From NCBI RefSeq assembly GCF_001908105.1, contig NZ_MKGQ01000004.1:114493-178492 (forward strand): DNA of 64,000 nt. Reading direction: 5' to 3'. How positions within the stretch are numbered: position 1 is the stretch's first letter; the number at the start of each line of letters is the position of its first letter. The notes under the pieces are model-generated. The model was not told the origin of the DNA. It did not search any database and saw only the letters and a program-made list of their open reading frames with translations. Source of the stretch: Xenorhabdus eapokensis. GTDB taxonomy: Bacteria > Pseudomonadota > Gammaproteobacteria > Enterobacterales > Enterobacteriaceae. The position numbers and the translations under genes are program-made. Of the stretch, positions 29,104-40,316 are shown piece by piece.

Positions 29104-30017
29104 TATGATTTTCCTCGTTTGGCTCTAGGGTGAGCCACATCATAGACTTTGGTCAAATGCTGAAAGTCCAAATGGGTATAGATCTGGGTGGTCGACAGGT
29201 TCGCGTGACCAAGTAATTCCTGCACTGCTCGCAGATCGCCGCTGGACTCCAGAATATGAGTGGCAAAAGAGTGACGCAATTTATGAGGGTTAACATGGCT
29301 GCTGACACCTTGCCGAATCCCCCACTGTGCAAACCGTTTCTGTACGTTACGGGCAGAAATACGTTTTCCACTCTTGGTGGAAATAAAAACCGCATTATCT
29401 TCCGGCTCAAGTAACTCCCGCATTTCCAACCAATGCTGGAGCCATTCCTGCGCCATACGGCCGAACGGTACTTTACGTTCTTTGCTACCCTTCCCTTGTA
29501 CCCAAACTTCCCCACTTTCTAAATCTAAATGGCGACAATCCAGTCTTACCAGTTCAGACAAACGCAACCCCGCTCCGTACATCACTTCCAGCATAGTTCT
29601 GTCACGCACTGACAGTGGATCGTTCAAATTAATATTGAGCAGTTGATTAACTTCATCCACATCCATGTTTTTAGGTAAATGGCGTTTTTTACGGGGGGTA
29701 CTGACTGTTTTAGCGGGATTGGCTGCCAGTTTATTTTGCATTACCATCCAATCAAGAAAACTACGCAAAGAAGAAAAACGCAATGCAATGCTGGCAGACT
29801 GCAATCCTGCCCGACGACTGCGGGCGGCAAACGTTCTGACTTTAGCCGGCTCTAACTCCTGCCACTCACGTATCCCCATCTCCAGCGACATTTCCGCCAA
29901 AACGGCCAAATGGCGTCGATAGTTAGTGATCGTGATGGGGCTTAAATGTCGCTCAACCCGCAAATAGCGCAAAAAATCTTCTACGGGCGCTAACAGTAAA
30001 TCTATCGGCTGAGTCAT
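29103..30017 (-). CDS. xerC: Tyrosine recombinase XerC
   Basis: 304-residue tyrosine recombinase that acts with XerD at dif to resolve chromosome dimers. The catalytic set is present: Arg in [11 protein letters not shown], Lys in [12 protein letters not shown], His and Arg in [12 protein letters not shown], His in [10 protein letters not shown] and Tyr in TQIYTHL. It overlaps the DUF484 gene upstream by 4 bases and yigB downstream by 1 base. Confidence 0.97.
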   Translation of the reverse strand: MTQPIDLLLAPVEDFLRYLRVERHLSPITITNYRRHLAVLAEMSLEMGIREWQELEPAKVRTFAARSRRAGLQSASIALRFSSLRSFLDWMVMQNKLAANPAKTVSTPRKKRHLPKNMDVDEVNQLLNINLNDPLSVRDRTMLEVMYGAGLRLSELVRLDCRHLDLESGEVWVQGKGSKERKVPFGRMAQEWLQHWLEMRELLEPEDNAVFISTKSGKRISARNVQKRFAQWGIRQGVSSHVNPHKLRHSFATHILESSGDLRAVQELLGHANLSTTQIYTHLDFQHLTKVYDVAHPRAKRGKS

Positions 30018-30718
30018 GCGCGTTCAACCCAATGGGACAACAACCCCGGCAACAGCTTCGCCAAATGGTCGAGAATGTCAGTTCCCATGCCTTCGTGATA
30101 ATGCTGTTTATCATGGCTACTGAAAATGACCATGCCCAAATCCCCTCGTGCACCTAAAAGGGAAATCGCCACTGAGCCAACATGGAGTGCCTGTGGCATC
30201 AACAATAAAATCTCCGGGCCGTACAATTGGCCAAGATAATGATTTTTTTCCCCGAATCGCTTAATGCGGACAGATTCAAAGACCTGGCGAGAGATAGCCA
30301 GTTCTGGCATATTCAATGGTGCGCCAAGATGCCATTTATCACTGAATAACCGAATATAACTGTTACTCAAGCCCAATGTTTTTGACCATGAACTTAAGCA
30401 GGAAAGAAAGTCCTGTAAGCTTTTGGCACCTGAGAGATCTGACAGTAATTGCAATAAGCTGCTAAACAGCACTTCATTCTGTTTCGCCTGCTCTATCAAA
30501 TGGTTCAGATCGTCTTCCAAATAACAGATACGTTTCCTCTGACGGCTCATATGCCATTCCATCAAAGAGACACATTCCCGCACCGGATGAGGAACTTTTA
30601 TCTTATCGACCATATTGGCATTACGGATAAAAAAATCGGGATTATTTAATAAATAATCCACGACTGTCTGATCATCCAGCCTGTTTTTGATGTGCAATGG
30701 ATCGTCTTTTTTACTCAT
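30014..30718 (-). CDS. yigA: DUF484 family protein YigA
   Basis: GAF-like DUF484 protein of unknown function found with xerC in many gammaproteobacteria. Recognisable stretches are [16 protein letters not shown] and [16 protein letters not shown], then a coiled-coil start and PELLSHW-like end. An in-frame ATG at 30733 would add five residues; I prefer the ATG at 30718 (MSKKDDP), which has GGGG about 9 bases upstream. Confidence 0.85.
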   Translation of the reverse strand: MSKKDDPLHIKNRLDDQTVVDYLLNNPDFFIRNANMVDKIKVPHPVRECVSLMEWHMSRQRKRICYLEDDLNHLIEQAKQNEVLFSSLLQLLSDLSGAKSLQDFLSCLSSWSKTLGLSNSYIRLFSDKWHLGAPLNMPELAISRQVFESVRIKRFGEKNHYLGQLYGPEILLLMPQALHVGSVAISLLGARGDLGMVIFSSHDKQHYHEGMGTDILDHLAKLLPGLLSHWVERA

Positions 30719-30766
30719 TTTCCAATGCCCCATATTTCAAGAGAGACTTAGCAAACACAGAATTAA

Positions 30767-31591
30767 TCACAAATGAATCGTACCATCATAAACATGGGTT
30801 GCTGGCCCAGTCATAAAAAGTGGTGTGCCTTGCCCATCCCAGCGAATTTGCAATGTCCCACCCGGAAGATCAACCCGAACCTGATTATCCAACAGATCCT
30901 GCTGAATACCGATGGCGACTGCGGCACACGCGCCACTGCCACATGCCTGGGTTTCACCAGCACCACGCTCATAGACACGCAAGCGGATATGGCCTCGATT
31001 GATGACCTGCATGAAACCAATATTGGCGCGTTCAGGAAAACGTTCATGGCTTTCCAACACGGGCCCCAATATTTCCACTTCGGCAGTGTCCACATCCTCA
31101 ACCTGTATAACACAATGGGGGTTTCCCATCGACACAACTCCACAAAGCACGGTACGTTCGATGGCACGGATAATATAGGTTTTCTCAGCCTTATTGGCGC
31201 GAAAAGGAATTCGCTGTGGCTCAAAATCCGGCTCTCCCATGTTGACACAAACTTGGTCATCATTTGTGATGCTTAATATCATTTGACCTGCTTGCGTGCT
31301 GACTTTGATATCACGTTTATTGGTCAATCCCTTAAGACGGACAAAACGGGCAAAGCAACGTGCCCCATTACCACACTGAGAAACTTCACTGCCGTCAGCA
31401 TTAAAAATGCGATAGTGAAAGTCTAAGTCAGGATCATAGGGCGCTTCAACAATCAAAAGTTGATCAAAACCCACCCCAGTATTCCGGTTAGCCAGACGGC
31501 AAATTAACTCTGGAGAAAAATAAACATTTTGGGTCACTGCATCAACGACCATAAAGTCATTGCCAAGACCATGCATTTTGGAGAACTGCAT
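30767..31591 (-). CDS. dapF: Diaminopimelate epimerase
   Basis: Converts LL- to meso-diaminopimelate for lysine and peptidoglycan (274 residues). The catalytic cysteine pair is in [10 protein letters not shown] (about residue 73) and [11 protein letters not shown] (about 217). Preceded by lptM and followed by DUF484-xerC-yigB-uvrD, the same order as in E. coli. Confidence 0.97.
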   Translation of the reverse strand: MQFSKMHGLGNDFMVVDAVTQNVYFSPELICRLANRNTGVGFDQLLIVEAPYDPDLDFHYRIFNADGSEVSQCGNGARCFARFVRLKGLTNKRDIKVSTQAGQMILSITNDDQVCVNMGEPDFEPQRIPFRANKAEKTYIIRAIERTVLCGVVSMGNPHCVIQVEDVDTAEVEILGPVLESHERFPERANIGFMQVINRGHIRLRVYERGAGETQACGSGACAAVAIGIQQDLLDNQVRVDLPGGTLQIRWDGQGTPLFMTGPATHVYDGTIHL

Positions 31592-31635
31592 ATATGTACG
31601 GCTCCAAGAGAAATCACATTACCGAATTACTATCA

Positions 31636-31833
31636 TTAAGCATTCATCGATATATTGTCTTTTAATAAGCTGTTTTTAAATAATTTTCCTGGCTGAACCT
31701 TATCCATTTTGTGTATAGGTACTTGTGTTGCAGATGTTTCCGCAGGAGGAAAATAGAGGGGGCCTTTCAAACCACAACCTGCCAGAGAAAGTAATGTTAT
31801 GATAGCCAGTGACCAACAAAGTTTTTTTTTCAT
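31636..31833 (-). CDS. lptM: Small outer-membrane lipoprotein LptM
   Basis: 65-residue lipoprotein (formerly YifL); in E. coli LptM assists maturation of the LptD LPS translocon. Signal peptide ends with lipobox LAGC (Cys20), followed by GLKGPLYFPP, the conserved stretch of the family. It lies 44 bases upstream of dapF and is divergent from cyaY. Confidence 0.92.
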   Translation of the reverse strand: MKKKLCWSLAIITLLSLAGCGLKGPLYFPPAETSATQVPIHKMDKVQPGKLFKNSLLKDNISMNA

Positions 31834-31911
31834 GATATTAATGCCTGTGATTCATGCGCCAATACTCTCTATAATCGCAGCTAGGCCCTGAAATGCAAAT
31901 AGGAAATAAAC

Positions 31912-32232
31912 ATGAACGATAGCGAATTTCATCAATTAGCTGATCAATTGATGTTTCATCTTGAAGAGCAACTGGATAATTACGATGGCGATGCGGATAT
32001 CGACTATGAAACAAACGGCGGTGTGATGACGCTAAGTTTTGAAAACGACAGTAAAATCATTATTAACCGCCAAGAGCCTTTCCATCAGATATGGCTGGCA
32101 ACCAAAAATGGCGGTTACCATTTCGATTATCGGGATAGTCAGTGGATTTGTGACCGCAGTGGTAATGATTTTATCTCCATGCTGGCACAAGCGATTACTG
32201 AGCAAAGCGGTGAACTATTCCAATTTTCGTGA
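31912..32232 (+). CDS. cyaY: Iron-sulfur cluster assembly protein CyaY (frataxin)
   Basis: 106-residue bacterial frataxin that binds iron and regulates IscS-dependent cluster assembly. Acidic N-terminal helix [17 protein letters not shown], then [17 protein letters not shown] and [14 protein letters not shown] typical of the frataxin sheet. Divergent from lptM and convergent with cyaA. Confidence 0.96.
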   Translation: MNDSEFHQLADQLMFHLEEQLDNYDGDADIDYETNGGVMTLSFENDSKIIINRQEPFHQIWLATKNGGYHFDYRDSQWICDRSGNDFISMLAQAITEQSGELFQFS

Positions 32233-32287
32233 CTATATTTCACCAAAAACCAATAAAAACAATTAGTCAACGAAAGGTATCGAATAA

Positions 32288-32311
32288 AAGCGCCTGATAA
32301 AACAGGCGCTT
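32288..32311. terminator. Convergent terminator between cyaY and cyaA
   Basis: AAGCGCCTG (32288-32296), loop ATAAAA, CAGGCGCTT (32303-32311): perfect 9-base GC-rich stem, with A/T flanks on both sides. Confidence 0.8.
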
Positions 32312-32327
32312 AGGGTAATTAACAATA

Positions 32328-34940
32328 TCAATAGTGATACAGCGAACGATAAGGATCATGTGCTCCACATGTTTTATCAAGGCACTCGTCAGCATAGAGC
32401 CTTGTATCATTCGCTTCTATATCATCCACTGGGTACACTCCCGCTATAAATGGCGTGACATGGATACGCTCACCTTTCTTAACGATTTGATAGAATTGCG
32501 GCAAGTTGAAATTGATAAAACTAGAACCATAAGTAAAACGATCATGCGATGATGAATAAAATCGGCTGATATCTCGCACCAACTCTTCTTTACTACCTTC
32601 ACAATGGGAATAAATTTCCACCCGATTTGATTCATCAAGAATATAAATATTGAACCCTTGTTCGTTTTCAATATCTTCGAAAAAAAACTGGATAATTCCT
32701 TCGCAGGCAAAACCATCTATGACAGGCGGTAAGTGTTTTTCTTTAGTCTCAATTTTGACTGGCAGGCCATGCAATTTCGTATTGGAAATTGCACCATAGA
32801 ATTCCACTGCATTTTCCAACTTTTGTACCGAAACGTTTAACCGTTCAAAGAATAATCCCCATGTTTGCCCTGAAATCCGTAACGCCTTGAAACGGTTTGG
32901 ATCTTGTCGGTTGCTGGACAGACGTAACTCGATACACTCCGAAACTAATTGCTGAATACGTGTGCGGATTAATCCACGCAAATGTTTGCTATAACAGAAT
33001 ACTTCAACATCAGATGGTGGTGCTGCGTCTCGATGCATTTTGCCCAATATCGTCTTCAATGCTTCCAATACCGATTGTTCGCCACTGAAATGCAAGGTTC
33101 TCACTTCATTCCATGAATTGCGGTAAAGCAAATCAATGCTACCTACCAAACATTGCTGCAACTCGCCAAAACTCAAAACATTCAGGTTCCTTAAGTCAAA
33201 ATGGACGACTTGCTCAGAAAATGCAGCCGTTGGATCTTGCTCTAAATTAACAATGATCGCCAAATGGCGGATTTCACAAGGACTGTATAGTGCTTTGGGT
33301 GTGGGAGCAGGTAAACGGATTGGGAAATGAGCGGCAATGTCATCTACCAAATCACATAATTTCTGCCTGTCACACTGAGATCCCCCGTGACGAATATGGA
33401 GTCGAGTTTCTTTCGTCAGCAGGCCATTGAAATAGGTCCAGGAAACTAATTTATTCAGATAGCGATTGTATTCCAATGGTTGATGACCAATGATCGATTC
33501 AATCGTGGGGGCTTGGTTGTAAAGATACCAGCCACTGCGGTTTACTCGCCCCGGAGGGACATAAATGAAGGTCAGTTCCTTTTCTGACAGATCCGGTGAT
33601 ATCTGGGGATTCACCAAAGTCACTTTACCGGGCAATGCTTCAAAAGCCGCATACAATTTACGGGTCAATACACCAATATCTTGCGGGCTGGCACTCACAC
33701 TTAAATTATTGCGGCGGGCAAAGCGTATTAAGTTGCGATAACTCTGCATCATGGTGTCAAGTAATTCATTATGGGCATCACGTACCTGCTCAATTTTCCA
33801 TGAATTACGGTTATCCAGCATGTCTAGTTTATTGTCATCCCAATCCCATTCGCGCACCAACTGGGACATAACCTGACGACGCCATCCTGTACAGCCTTTA
33901 TCATGCTGGCCTGCCAATAATTTCTCGCATACCTTCAGATAAAAACAACGACGCGCCAAATCAAGGCGCGCAAGATCGTTCGTGGCAGTAAGATAGCGAG
34001 TTACACGCTCCAGCATCATGCTATAGGCATCAAGGCCAAAGGAAACAATCGCTCCATCATGAAAATATTGCTTCATTTCCATCGCCAGCAGTTTTCCATT
34101 GGGATATTCCCATGAATAAGCTTCCAACAGCAGACTTTTCAATACGGCCTTATAAGGAGAATCCACGCTTTTGTAAAGCTGCCAGAGACTCGCACCAAAA
34201 TATTCTTCTGCGGACAATTCACCCAAGCCGCCCAGATCCAACCATTCATTTGGCGTCAACACACCTTGGGCATAGAGAGAAAGGACGTATTCATCATAAT
34301 GAACTTCCTCTTCCACCGGAACCATTGCCCATAATAAGCGTTTGCCAGCCATACAAACCGCTGTACGATAAAATTCATCAAGCAGAAGGATATGTTGGGT
34401 AGAACCACAATCTTCACCGTTCAAACTACCAGAAGCATTATGCCGAAAACGGTTTTCATCAATCAGAAAAAAAGTAACCTCAGTACCCAGTGAAGCCGCC
34501 CACTGTTCTATCAAGGTACATTTTTGTTCCAATAAAGCTTTTTCGTCACTATCCAACCAGGATTGATGGCAAACCCAAATATCCAAATCAGAAGAGCAAC
34601 TTTGCCCGATAGAAGAGGTACTGCCCATGGAGTAAATTCCCGTTATCGGCAATTCACCATTAGATACATGTGAAGATACATCTGGCAGGACACCCGTAAG
34701 CTGGCTATCCAGATCATTAATCCAAAACTGTTGTGCTTCATCAGGCATAAAAAAGCAAACACCATGAGGAACATCGCTTTTGATATAACCTGGCATCATT
34801 GGATGATGATAATGTAATAATACTGGAATTAAACTATAAACTTGCTTGAAAGCGTCACTCATTAAGCTAGTGGCGCGCTCTAATCTAAGTTGGTTAATTG
34901 CATCCAGTCGCTGCTTCAGCGTTTCAATATAGAGATACAA
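32328..34940 (-). CDS. cyaA: Class I adenylate cyclase
   Basis: 870-residue cytosolic enzyme that makes cAMP for CRP. The N-terminal [19 protein letters not shown] is nearly the E. coli sequence, and the nucleotidyltransferase signature [19 protein letters not shown] with Asp-x-Asp is at about residues 106-124. Translation starts at TTG (34938-34940); the UUG start known in E. coli cyaA is kept, which lowers its translation. A CRP site lies about 110 bases upstream. Confidence 0.97.
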   Translation of the reverse strand: MYLYIETLKQRLDAINQLRLERATSLMSDAFKQVYSLIPVLLHYHHPMMPGYIKSDVPHGVCFFMPDEAQQFWINDLDSQLTGVLPDVSSHVSNGELPITGIYSMGSTSSIGQSCSSDLDIWVCHQSWLDSDEKALLEQKCTLIEQWAASLGTEVTFFLIDENRFRHNASGSLNGEDCGSTQHILLLDEFYRTAVCMAGKRLLWAMVPVEEEVHYDEYVLSLYAQGVLTPNEWLDLGGLGELSAEEYFGASLWQLYKSVDSPYKAVLKSLLLEAYSWEYPNGKLLAMEMKQYFHDGAIVSFGLDAYSMMLERVTRYLTATNDLARLDLARRCFYLKVCEKLLAGQHDKGCTGWRRQVMSQLVREWDWDDNKLDMLDNRNSWKIEQVRDAHNELLDTMMQSYRNLIRFARRNNLSVSASPQDIGVLTRKLYAAFEALPGKVTLVNPQISPDLSEKELTFIYVPPGRVNRSGWYLYNQAPTIESIIGHQPLEYNRYLNKLVSWTYFNGLLTKETRLHIRHGGSQCDRQKLCDLVDDIAAHFPIRLPAPTPKALYSPCEIRHLAIIVNLEQDPTAAFSEQVVHFDLRNLNVLSFGELQQCLVGSIDLLYRNSWNEVRTLHFSGEQSVLEALKTILGKMHRDAAPPSDVEVFCYSKHLRGLIRTRIQQLVSECIELRLSSNRQDPNRFKALRISGQTWGLFFERLNVSVQKLENAVEFYGAISNTKLHGLPVKIETKEKHLPPVIDGFACEGIIQFFFEDIENEQGFNIYILDESNRVEIYSHCEGSKEELVRDISRFYSSSHDRFTYGSSFINFNLPQFYQIVKKGERIHVTPFIAGVYPVDDIEANDTRLYADECLDKTCGAHDPYRSLYHY

Positions 34941-35680
34941 GAGTTTCGCCTGATATCAGTTCCAGTGCTTAAAGTAGTCCCCTGTTTCCGATAACACTTG
35001 GTATTACAAGATTATTTAAAATTATTTTTACAAACTTATTGTCGGAAACGTGATCAATTTAACACCTTGCAATCAAAGCGTAAAGTACGCAATACCATCT
35101 TTTCTCTTCACCTGCAATAGCCGACATATAATTAACTCTTTGTAAAGTATTAAGTTAATCACAAAACAGACACAATAATATGTTTTTTTAGCATAACTAT
35201 TATCATTGATTATTTTTCATGTCTCGGTTGTAAAGCATTGTAAATACATCATTCTTTCATAAATATTTACGCGAATAATATTTTTCTTATTGTTAAATAT
35301 TTTCACCGCTTTTTATCATCAAGCTAAGTACAAATTTCAATTTGCTTTTAAATCAATCTGTTTGTTTATTTTCTTCATTAAAATAAAATATTATTTTAAT
35401 ATTTAAAATTATTTTTATTTCATAACCTGTACATCTATAGACTATTTTGATTTTTTCCGGCTTTTTCGTTACTGGAAAAAAAATCATTGAAATGTTAAAA
35501 CTGGCACTATTTTCTCACTAATTGGTGACTAACTGGTGGCTAAAAACCGTTATTTTCCATCGATTCAAATTGCATAGCAGTCAATGTTGCGGTCAATAAA
35601 GCAACTAAATTGAAAGATGAAGAATACAGAAATCATGAGTTAATACAGTCACCCAATACACTTATCTAATATATTTATCC
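34941..35680. other. cyaA-hemC divergent regulatory region
   Basis: 740 bases without a gene, very AT-rich from 35160 to 35450. It holds the CRP site at 35049-35064 and a 8-base inverted repeat GTTTCCGA (34984-34991) / TCGGAAAC (35042-35049) that straddles the cyaA side. No ribosome site of strength precedes hemC. Confidence 0.6.
35049..35064 (-). promoter_or_regulatory. CRP site of cyaA
   Basis: The minus strand reads TGTTAAATTGATCACG, with flanks GG and TTTCC. The same core (GTGTTAAATTGATCACGTTT) is the CRP site at the E. coli cyaA P2 promoter. It has two mismatches from TGTGA-N6-TCACA. It implies that cAMP-CRP represses its own cyclase, as in E. coli. Confidence 0.75.
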
Positions 35681-36622
35681 ATGACAATGAAAACCATTCG
35701 CATCGCTACCCGCCAAAGCCCATTAGCTATGTGGCAAGCGCAATATGTTCAACAGCAACTGAAATACTTTCATCCAGAACTGCAAGTAGAGCTGGTTCCA
35801 ATGGTGACACGCGGCGATATTATCCTCGATACCCCATTGGCAAAGGTGGGAGGCAAGGGGTTGTTTGTGAAGGAATTAGAGCTGGCTCTGCTTGAGAAAC
35901 GGGCTGATATTGCCGTCCACTCCATGAAAGATGTCCCTGTCGAATTTCCTGATGGTTTGGGATTGGTCACAATCTGCGAACGGGATGATCCACGGGATGC
36001 TTTTGTTTCAGTAAAATACGCCTCGCTTGATGAGCTACCCGCTGGCAGTGTTGTGGGTACATCCAGTTTACGCCGCCAGTGCCAAATTCGTCAGCTACGT
36101 CCTGATCTGGCTGTTCGTGACTTACGCGGTAATGTCGGTACTCGTCTGAATAAACTCGATAACGGCGATTATGATGCCATTATTCTTGCAACAGCGGGGT
36201 TGAAACGGTTGGGGCTGGAAGAACGCATTCGTATGCCATTAGAACCTGAATTATTGCTACCAGCCGTCGGCCAAGGGGCGGTAGGAATTGAGTGTCGGCT
36301 CGATGATCAGCAAACCCGTGAACTGCTGTCACCCTTAAACCACGCAAAAACAGAAGTTTGTGTTCTTGCTGAAAGAGCAATGAACACCCGCCTTGAAGGA
36401 GGCTGCCAGGTACCCATTGGCAGTTATGCCATCTGGCAGGGAGAGAACATTTGGCTACGCGCGCTAGTGGGTTCTCCTGATGGCACAGTGATCGTACGCG
36501 GTGAAAGAAGGATATCACCAGAAGAAGCCCGTCAAGCGGGTATCATGCTGGCGGAAGAGTTATTGGAGAAAGGCGCACGCCAGATCCTGTCGAGCGTATA
36601 CCAGAGGAACCTACCGGAATGA
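35681..36622 (+). CDS. hemC: Porphobilinogen deaminase (hydroxymethylbilane synthase)
   Basis: Joins four porphobilinogens to hydroxymethylbilane (313 residues). Conserved [27 protein letters not shown], and [12 protein letters not shown], whose Cys anchors the dipyrromethane cofactor. The start may be the first ATG or the ATG two codons later (MKTIRIATR). It overlaps hemD by 4 bases (ATGA), so the two are coupled. Confidence 0.96.
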   Translation: MTMKTIRIATRQSPLAMWQAQYVQQQLKYFHPELQVELVPMVTRGDIILDTPLAKVGGKGLFVKELELALLEKRADIAVHSMKDVPVEFPDGLGLVTICERDDPRDAFVSVKYASLDELPAGSVVGTSSLRRQCQIRQLRPDLAVRDLRGNVGTRLNKLDNGDYDAIILATAGLKRLGLEERIRMPLEPELLLPAVGQGAVGIECRLDDQQTRELLSPLNHAKTEVCVLAERAMNTRLEGGCQVPIGSYAIWQGENIWLRALVGSPDGTVIVRGERRISPEEARQAGIMLAEELLEKGARQILSSVYQRNLPE

Positions 36623-37359
36623 GCATTCTGATCACCCGCCCTGTCCCCGCAGGAGAGGAATTGGTCAAGCGACTGCGGTCTATTGGAAAATCAGCCTTCA
36701 GCGCCCCGCTCATCGAAATCCGGTCGGGGGCAGATTTGCCATTCCTGTCACAAAAATTGCAATGGTTATCTGCGGGAGATCTGGTTTTTCTATTATCAAA
36801 AAATGCCGTTCATTATGCCAATGAACAGCTTATTCAAGCAGGCCAGTCATGGCCTGAACAGTTATCCTATTATGGGATCGGCAAATCAACTTCCCTGATG
36901 TTTCATCAATTAACTGGATTGGAAATCACCTACTCTAAACAGGGTGAAACCAGTGAAGATCTACTGCAACTCCCCACCTTACAGACAATGAGCAATAAAA
37001 AGATTTTATTGCTACGAGGCAATGGCGGCCGTGAAGTGATGGCCTCCACATTAAGGCGGCGTGGAGGTGAAGTAGATTACTGTGAATGTTATTCACGCCA
37101 GCCAGTCAAATATGATAGAGCCAATTTCAGTCGTCAATGGCAGCAATGTGGTATAAAAACCCTCGTTGTTACAAGTGGCGAAATGCTGCAACTGTTATAT
37201 AACTTAGTAACTGATAGCGATGGAAAAGCATGGTTACTGAATTGCACGCTGATTGTGGTCAGTAAACGTCTTGCTGATATCGCCCAAACCTTGGGCTGGC
37301 AAACAATAAAAGTAGCCAAGAGTGCCGATAATGACGCCTTAATCCAGGCGCTGGAATAA
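36619..37359 (+). CDS. hemD: Uroporphyrinogen-III synthase
   Basis: Closes and inverts ring D of hydroxymethylbilane to make uroporphyrinogen III (246 residues). The family is poorly conserved; [18 protein letters not shown] at the start and [12 protein letters not shown] in the middle fit, and the position after hemC is decisive. Overlaps hemC by 4 bases. Confidence 0.94.
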   Translation: MSILITRPVPAGEELVKRLRSIGKSAFSAPLIEIRSGADLPFLSQKLQWLSAGDLVFLLSKNAVHYANEQLIQAGQSWPEQLSYYGIGKSTSLMFHQLTGLEITYSKQGETSEDLLQLPTLQTMSNKKILLLRGNGGREVMASTLRRRGGEVDYCECYSRQPVKYDRANFSRQWQQCGIKTLVVTSGEMLQLLYNLVTDSDGKAWLLNCTLIVVSKRLADIAQTLGWQTIKVAKSADNDALIQALE

Positions 37360-37379
37360 ATTAATATGGGATGTCCACT

Positions 37380-38567
37380 ATGACGGAACAAAAACAATCT
37401 ACCGATGCGGTTGAGACAAAACGTCCTCAGCAGCCTGCAACGGCTCCCCATAAATCCAAGAGTTATGGATGGGTGGGTAATACGCTCTCAATTGCCATTT
37501 CTTTGGCGATAGGTGTTGGTGGTCTTTATATTTATTATCATGGTCAACAACAGAATGCGGCATTAAAAGCCGAAAATCTCGTTCTTCAACAAGAAATTGC
37601 CTCTCTGACACAACAGCAGTCTGCCGATAAGCAAAACTTTGGCGCCAAACTCCAAGAGCTGGAGGATTCCGTACAACAAGCCAACTCACAAAACCAGCGG
37701 CTGGATGGTCGCATTGCTGAGCTTCAAAACCGTGTTTCGGCATTTTCAAATACGGATATCGAAAACTGGCGGCTGGCGCAGGCAAGCTCTTTTGTTAAGA
37801 TGGCGGGTCGAAAAGTGTGGAGCGAACAGGATATCACCACTGCCATCGCCTTACTGAAAGATGCCGACCAGAACCTGGCTGAAATGGATGATCCCAGCCT
37901 GCTCTATGCCCGTAAAGCTATCATGGCGGATATCGATTCCCTGACCAAAATCAAGCAGATTGACTTAGACGGTATAATCCTGATGCTAAATCAGCTATCA
38001 AACCAAGTCGATCACTTACATCTTGCCAATAAAGTGGAACAAACCACATCAGAGAAAGCAAACGATCATGAGATCACGGCTTCCCTCTCTGATTGGCGTC
38101 AGAACCTGAGCAATAGTTGGCACAGCTTTATGGATAACTTCGTTACCATTACCCCACGTGATAACAGCAAAGAGCCACTGCTGGCACCTAACCAAGGTGT
38201 CTACCTGCGCGAGAACATTCGCGCCAAGTTACTGATTGCTGCACAGGCGGTTCCTCGCCATCAAGTTAAAATTTATCAGGATGCATTGGAAAATGTTCAA
38301 TCTTGGGTGAAATCTTATTTTGATACTTCTTACCCTGAGGCAGAAAACTTTTTAAAAAATGTTGTTTCACTGCAAAAGAGACCATTATCCATTGATGTTC
38401 CTGAACAACTGAGCAGCCAACCAATATTGGCAGAGCTGGTTCGTCAGCGTATCTATAACTTACCGCATTCCAAGCCATCCCAAACGGATCCTCAGCCTGA
38501 AACACAACCAAGGTCGACAACAACAGAAACCACCGATCAGGCAAAAACCCCCGTTGAGGAGAACTGA
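37380..38567 (+). CDS. hemX: HemX membrane protein
   Basis: Single-pass inner-membrane protein of the hemCDXY operon; despite its name a role in haem synthesis is not established. One helix at about residues 33-50, then a coiled coil to about 125, a globular region with NLSNSWHSFMDNFVTI, and a Pro/Thr/Glu-rich tail. I choose the ATG at 37380 (MTEQKQST), which has GGGA upstream and matches the E. coli N-terminus. Confidence 0.92.
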   Translation: MTEQKQSTDAVETKRPQQPATAPHKSKSYGWVGNTLSIAISLAIGVGGLYIYYHGQQQNAALKAENLVLQQEIASLTQQQSADKQNFGAKLQELEDSVQQANSQNQRLDGRIAELQNRVSAFSNTDIENWRLAQASSFVKMAGRKVWSEQDITTAIALLKDADQNLAEMDDPSLLYARKAIMADIDSLTKIKQIDLDGIILMLNQLSNQVDHLHLANKVEQTTSEKANDHEITASLSDWRQNLSNSWHSFMDNFVTITPRDNSKEPLLAPNQGVYLRENIRAKLLIAAQAVPRHQVKIYQDALENVQSWVKSYFDTSYPEAENFLKNVVSLQKRPLSIDVPEQLSSQPILAELVRQRIYNLPHSKPSQTDPQPETQPRSTTTETTDQAKTPVEEN

Positions 38568-38569
38568 AC

Positions 38570-39775
38570 ATGCTGAAAATATTCTTGCTGTTCATTATCC
38601 TTATTGTGGGGATCGTAGTTGGCCCCTTGATGTCAGGTCATCAAGGATATGTTTTGATTCAAACGGATAAGTCCAATATCACCACCAGTATCACCGGTCT
38701 GGTGATTATCTTCCTTCTGCTCCAATTCCTGCTGATTTTTATCGGCTGGTGTTATCGTCGCTTAAAACGTACCAGCACATCTACCCATAGCTGGCTCTTT
38801 GGCGGATATAAACGTAATCGTGCTCGTTCACAAACTAAACAGGCACTGCTGAAATTCGCCGAAGGAGACTTCAAACAAGTTGAGCGACTGATGGCGCGCA
38901 ACGCTGACCATGCAGAACTTCCTGTCGTGAATTATCTGCTGGCGGCAGAGGCGGCTCAACGACGTGGTGATTATTTCCACACTAACCAATATATTGAACA
39001 AGCGGCAGAAGTTGCTGATAAAGACCTGCTCCCTGTCGATATTACCCGTGTCCGCGTCCAACTGGCACAAGGTGAAATTCATGCCGCACGCGTTGGCGTG
39101 GACAAACTGTTGGATCATGCCCCTCGTCACCCCGAAGTATTGCGCTTGGCGGAACAGGCTTACTCTCTTTCAGGCGCTTATCAATCCCTGATTGATATCT
39201 TGCCTTCTATGCTGAAAGTTAATCTGCACAATGAAGAAGAGATCTTTAAATTGCGTCAACAAGCCTATATCGGATTAATGAATCAGGTTATGGCAGAGAA
39301 AGGCAGTACGGGGCTGAAAATATGGTGGAAAGATCAAAGCCGCAAAATTCGCAATGACATTGTGTTGCAAGTCGCCATGGCTGAGCATTTGATTGAATGC
39401 AATGATCACGAGACTGCCCAACAAATTATTTTGGACGGATTAAAACAGCAATATGATGAACGTTTGCTGCTATTAATCCCCCATCTCAAGGTAAATGATT
39501 CTGAAACCATACAAAAGACCCTCTCTCACCTGTTAAAGCAACACGGTGCAACTCCATTGCTCAATAGTACACTGGGACAGGTTGCCTTGCGCCATGGTAA
39601 ATGGGCGAATGCTGAATCGGCATTTAAAGCAGCGCTTGCACAGCGACCAGATGCCCATGATTACGCATGGCTTGCCGATGCACTGGACAAATTGCAAAAG
39701 CGTGAAGAAGCCACGCAAATCCGTAATAAGGGTTTTATGCTGACCTTGAAACGTGATAGCGACATTGAAGCATAA
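38570..39775 (+). CDS. hemY: HemY TPR-domain membrane protein
   Basis: 401-residue inner-membrane protein with two N-terminal helices (residues 2-20 and 40-62) and a tetratricopeptide-like cytoplasmic part (ALLKFAEGDFKQVERLM and ALAQRPDAHDYAWLADALDKL). Last gene of hemCDXY, two bases after hemX. Not related to the Bacillus protoporphyrinogen oxidase of the same name. Confidence 0.93.
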   Translation: MLKIFLLFIILIVGIVVGPLMSGHQGYVLIQTDKSNITTSITGLVIIFLLLQFLLIFIGWCYRRLKRTSTSTHSWLFGGYKRNRARSQTKQALLKFAEGDFKQVERLMARNADHAELPVVNYLLAAEAAQRRGDYFHTNQYIEQAAEVADKDLLPVDITRVRVQLAQGEIHAARVGVDKLLDHAPRHPEVLRLAEQAYSLSGAYQSLIDILPSMLKVNLHNEEEIFKLRQQAYIGLMNQVMAEKGSTGLKIWWKDQSRKIRNDIVLQVAMAEHLIECNDHETAQQIILDGLKQQYDERLLLLIPHLKVNDSETIQKTLSHLLKQHGATPLLNSTLGQVALRHGKWANAESAFKAALAQRPDAHDYAWLADALDKLQKREEATQIRNKGFMLTLKRDSDIEA

Positions 39776-39790
39776 AAGCGCGTAACAACA

Positions 39791-39841
39791 CCTCAGTTAA
39801 CGATGAATGTTGTATGGATGCAATTGAGTCGTTAACCGAGG
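39791..39841. repeat. Long-arm inverted repeat downstream of hemY
   Basis: CCTCAGTTAACGA (39791-39803) and TCGTTAACCGAGG (39829-39841) pair at 12 of 13 positions with a 25-base loop. No T tract follows, so it is not a standard terminator; it could end or stabilise the hemCDXY transcript. Confidence 0.5.
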
Positions 39842-39902
39842 TACATTCACCACTTGATCTAATGGCAAACTTCCTGAAGTCTATTCTCACTTTTCTACAG
39901 AC

Positions 39903-39933
39903 AAAAAAAACACCTATCAAAGGAGACAGGTGT
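39903..39933 (-). terminator. Minus-strand terminator
   Basis: On the minus strand ACACCT ... AGGTGT (6-base stem) is followed by eight T. It would end leftward transcription from the gene-poor stretch 39940-40230, convergent with hemY. Confidence 0.6.
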
Positions 39934-39939
39934 ATAAAT

Positions 39940-40234
39940 ACCAATCAGGTCTACAGACGGATGGTGCCTCACTCAACGTTGTGTCCGGTTTGCGATGAAA
40001 AGACAGAATACTAACTCATCTATAACGTGGACCATAGGCACCGACAATCAGCTCTACATCATCCTGAGGTTTATGAAGTCATATGCTGTCATAAGGAATA
40101 GGATGAGTATCTACGATTTTAATTCTGCATTTTACGTGCCAACTTTTTCAACCAGGATAAATTTTCCTTACCCAAGGTTTGACTGGCTTTCCATAATAGA
40201 AAACTTAATTTTCACCAAATATCGTTAAAAATAC
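39940..40234 (-). other. Gene-poor stretch with possible decayed minus-strand gene
   Basis: Minus-strand fragments look like translated sequence: at about 40119-40211 a run reading TLGKENLSWLKKLARKMQN then stop, and further left VDTHPIPYDSI and KPQDDVELIVGAYGPRYR split by TGA codons. I do not recognise the family. The stretch ends at a minus-strand terminator (39903-39933), as a gene would. The rest of the 782-base gap up to the tRNAs holds the operator-promoter block and no gene. Confidence 0.25.
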
Positions 40235-40316
40235 CGTCTCTCATTTGAGACGCCATTTGAGTGATTCACATATAGTAAATATAAATCATGTAGTTGAGTG
40301 TCTCCTATTTGAGACA
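40235..40316 (+). promoter_or_regulatory. Promoter framed by two palindromic operators
   Basis: Operator 1: CGTCTCtcatttGAGACG (40235-40252). Operator 2: TGTCTCctatttGAGACA (40299-40316). Both have the form GTCTC-N6-GAGAC. Between them a plus-strand promoter reads -35 TTGAGT, 17-base spacer, -10 TATAAA (about 40258-40286). Operator 2 covers the expected start of the transcript. This is the layout of a repressor-controlled promoter, such as an addiction module or phage repressor promoter. Downstream, an ATG at 40324 opens only 15 codons; there is no intact gene. Confidence 0.5.
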
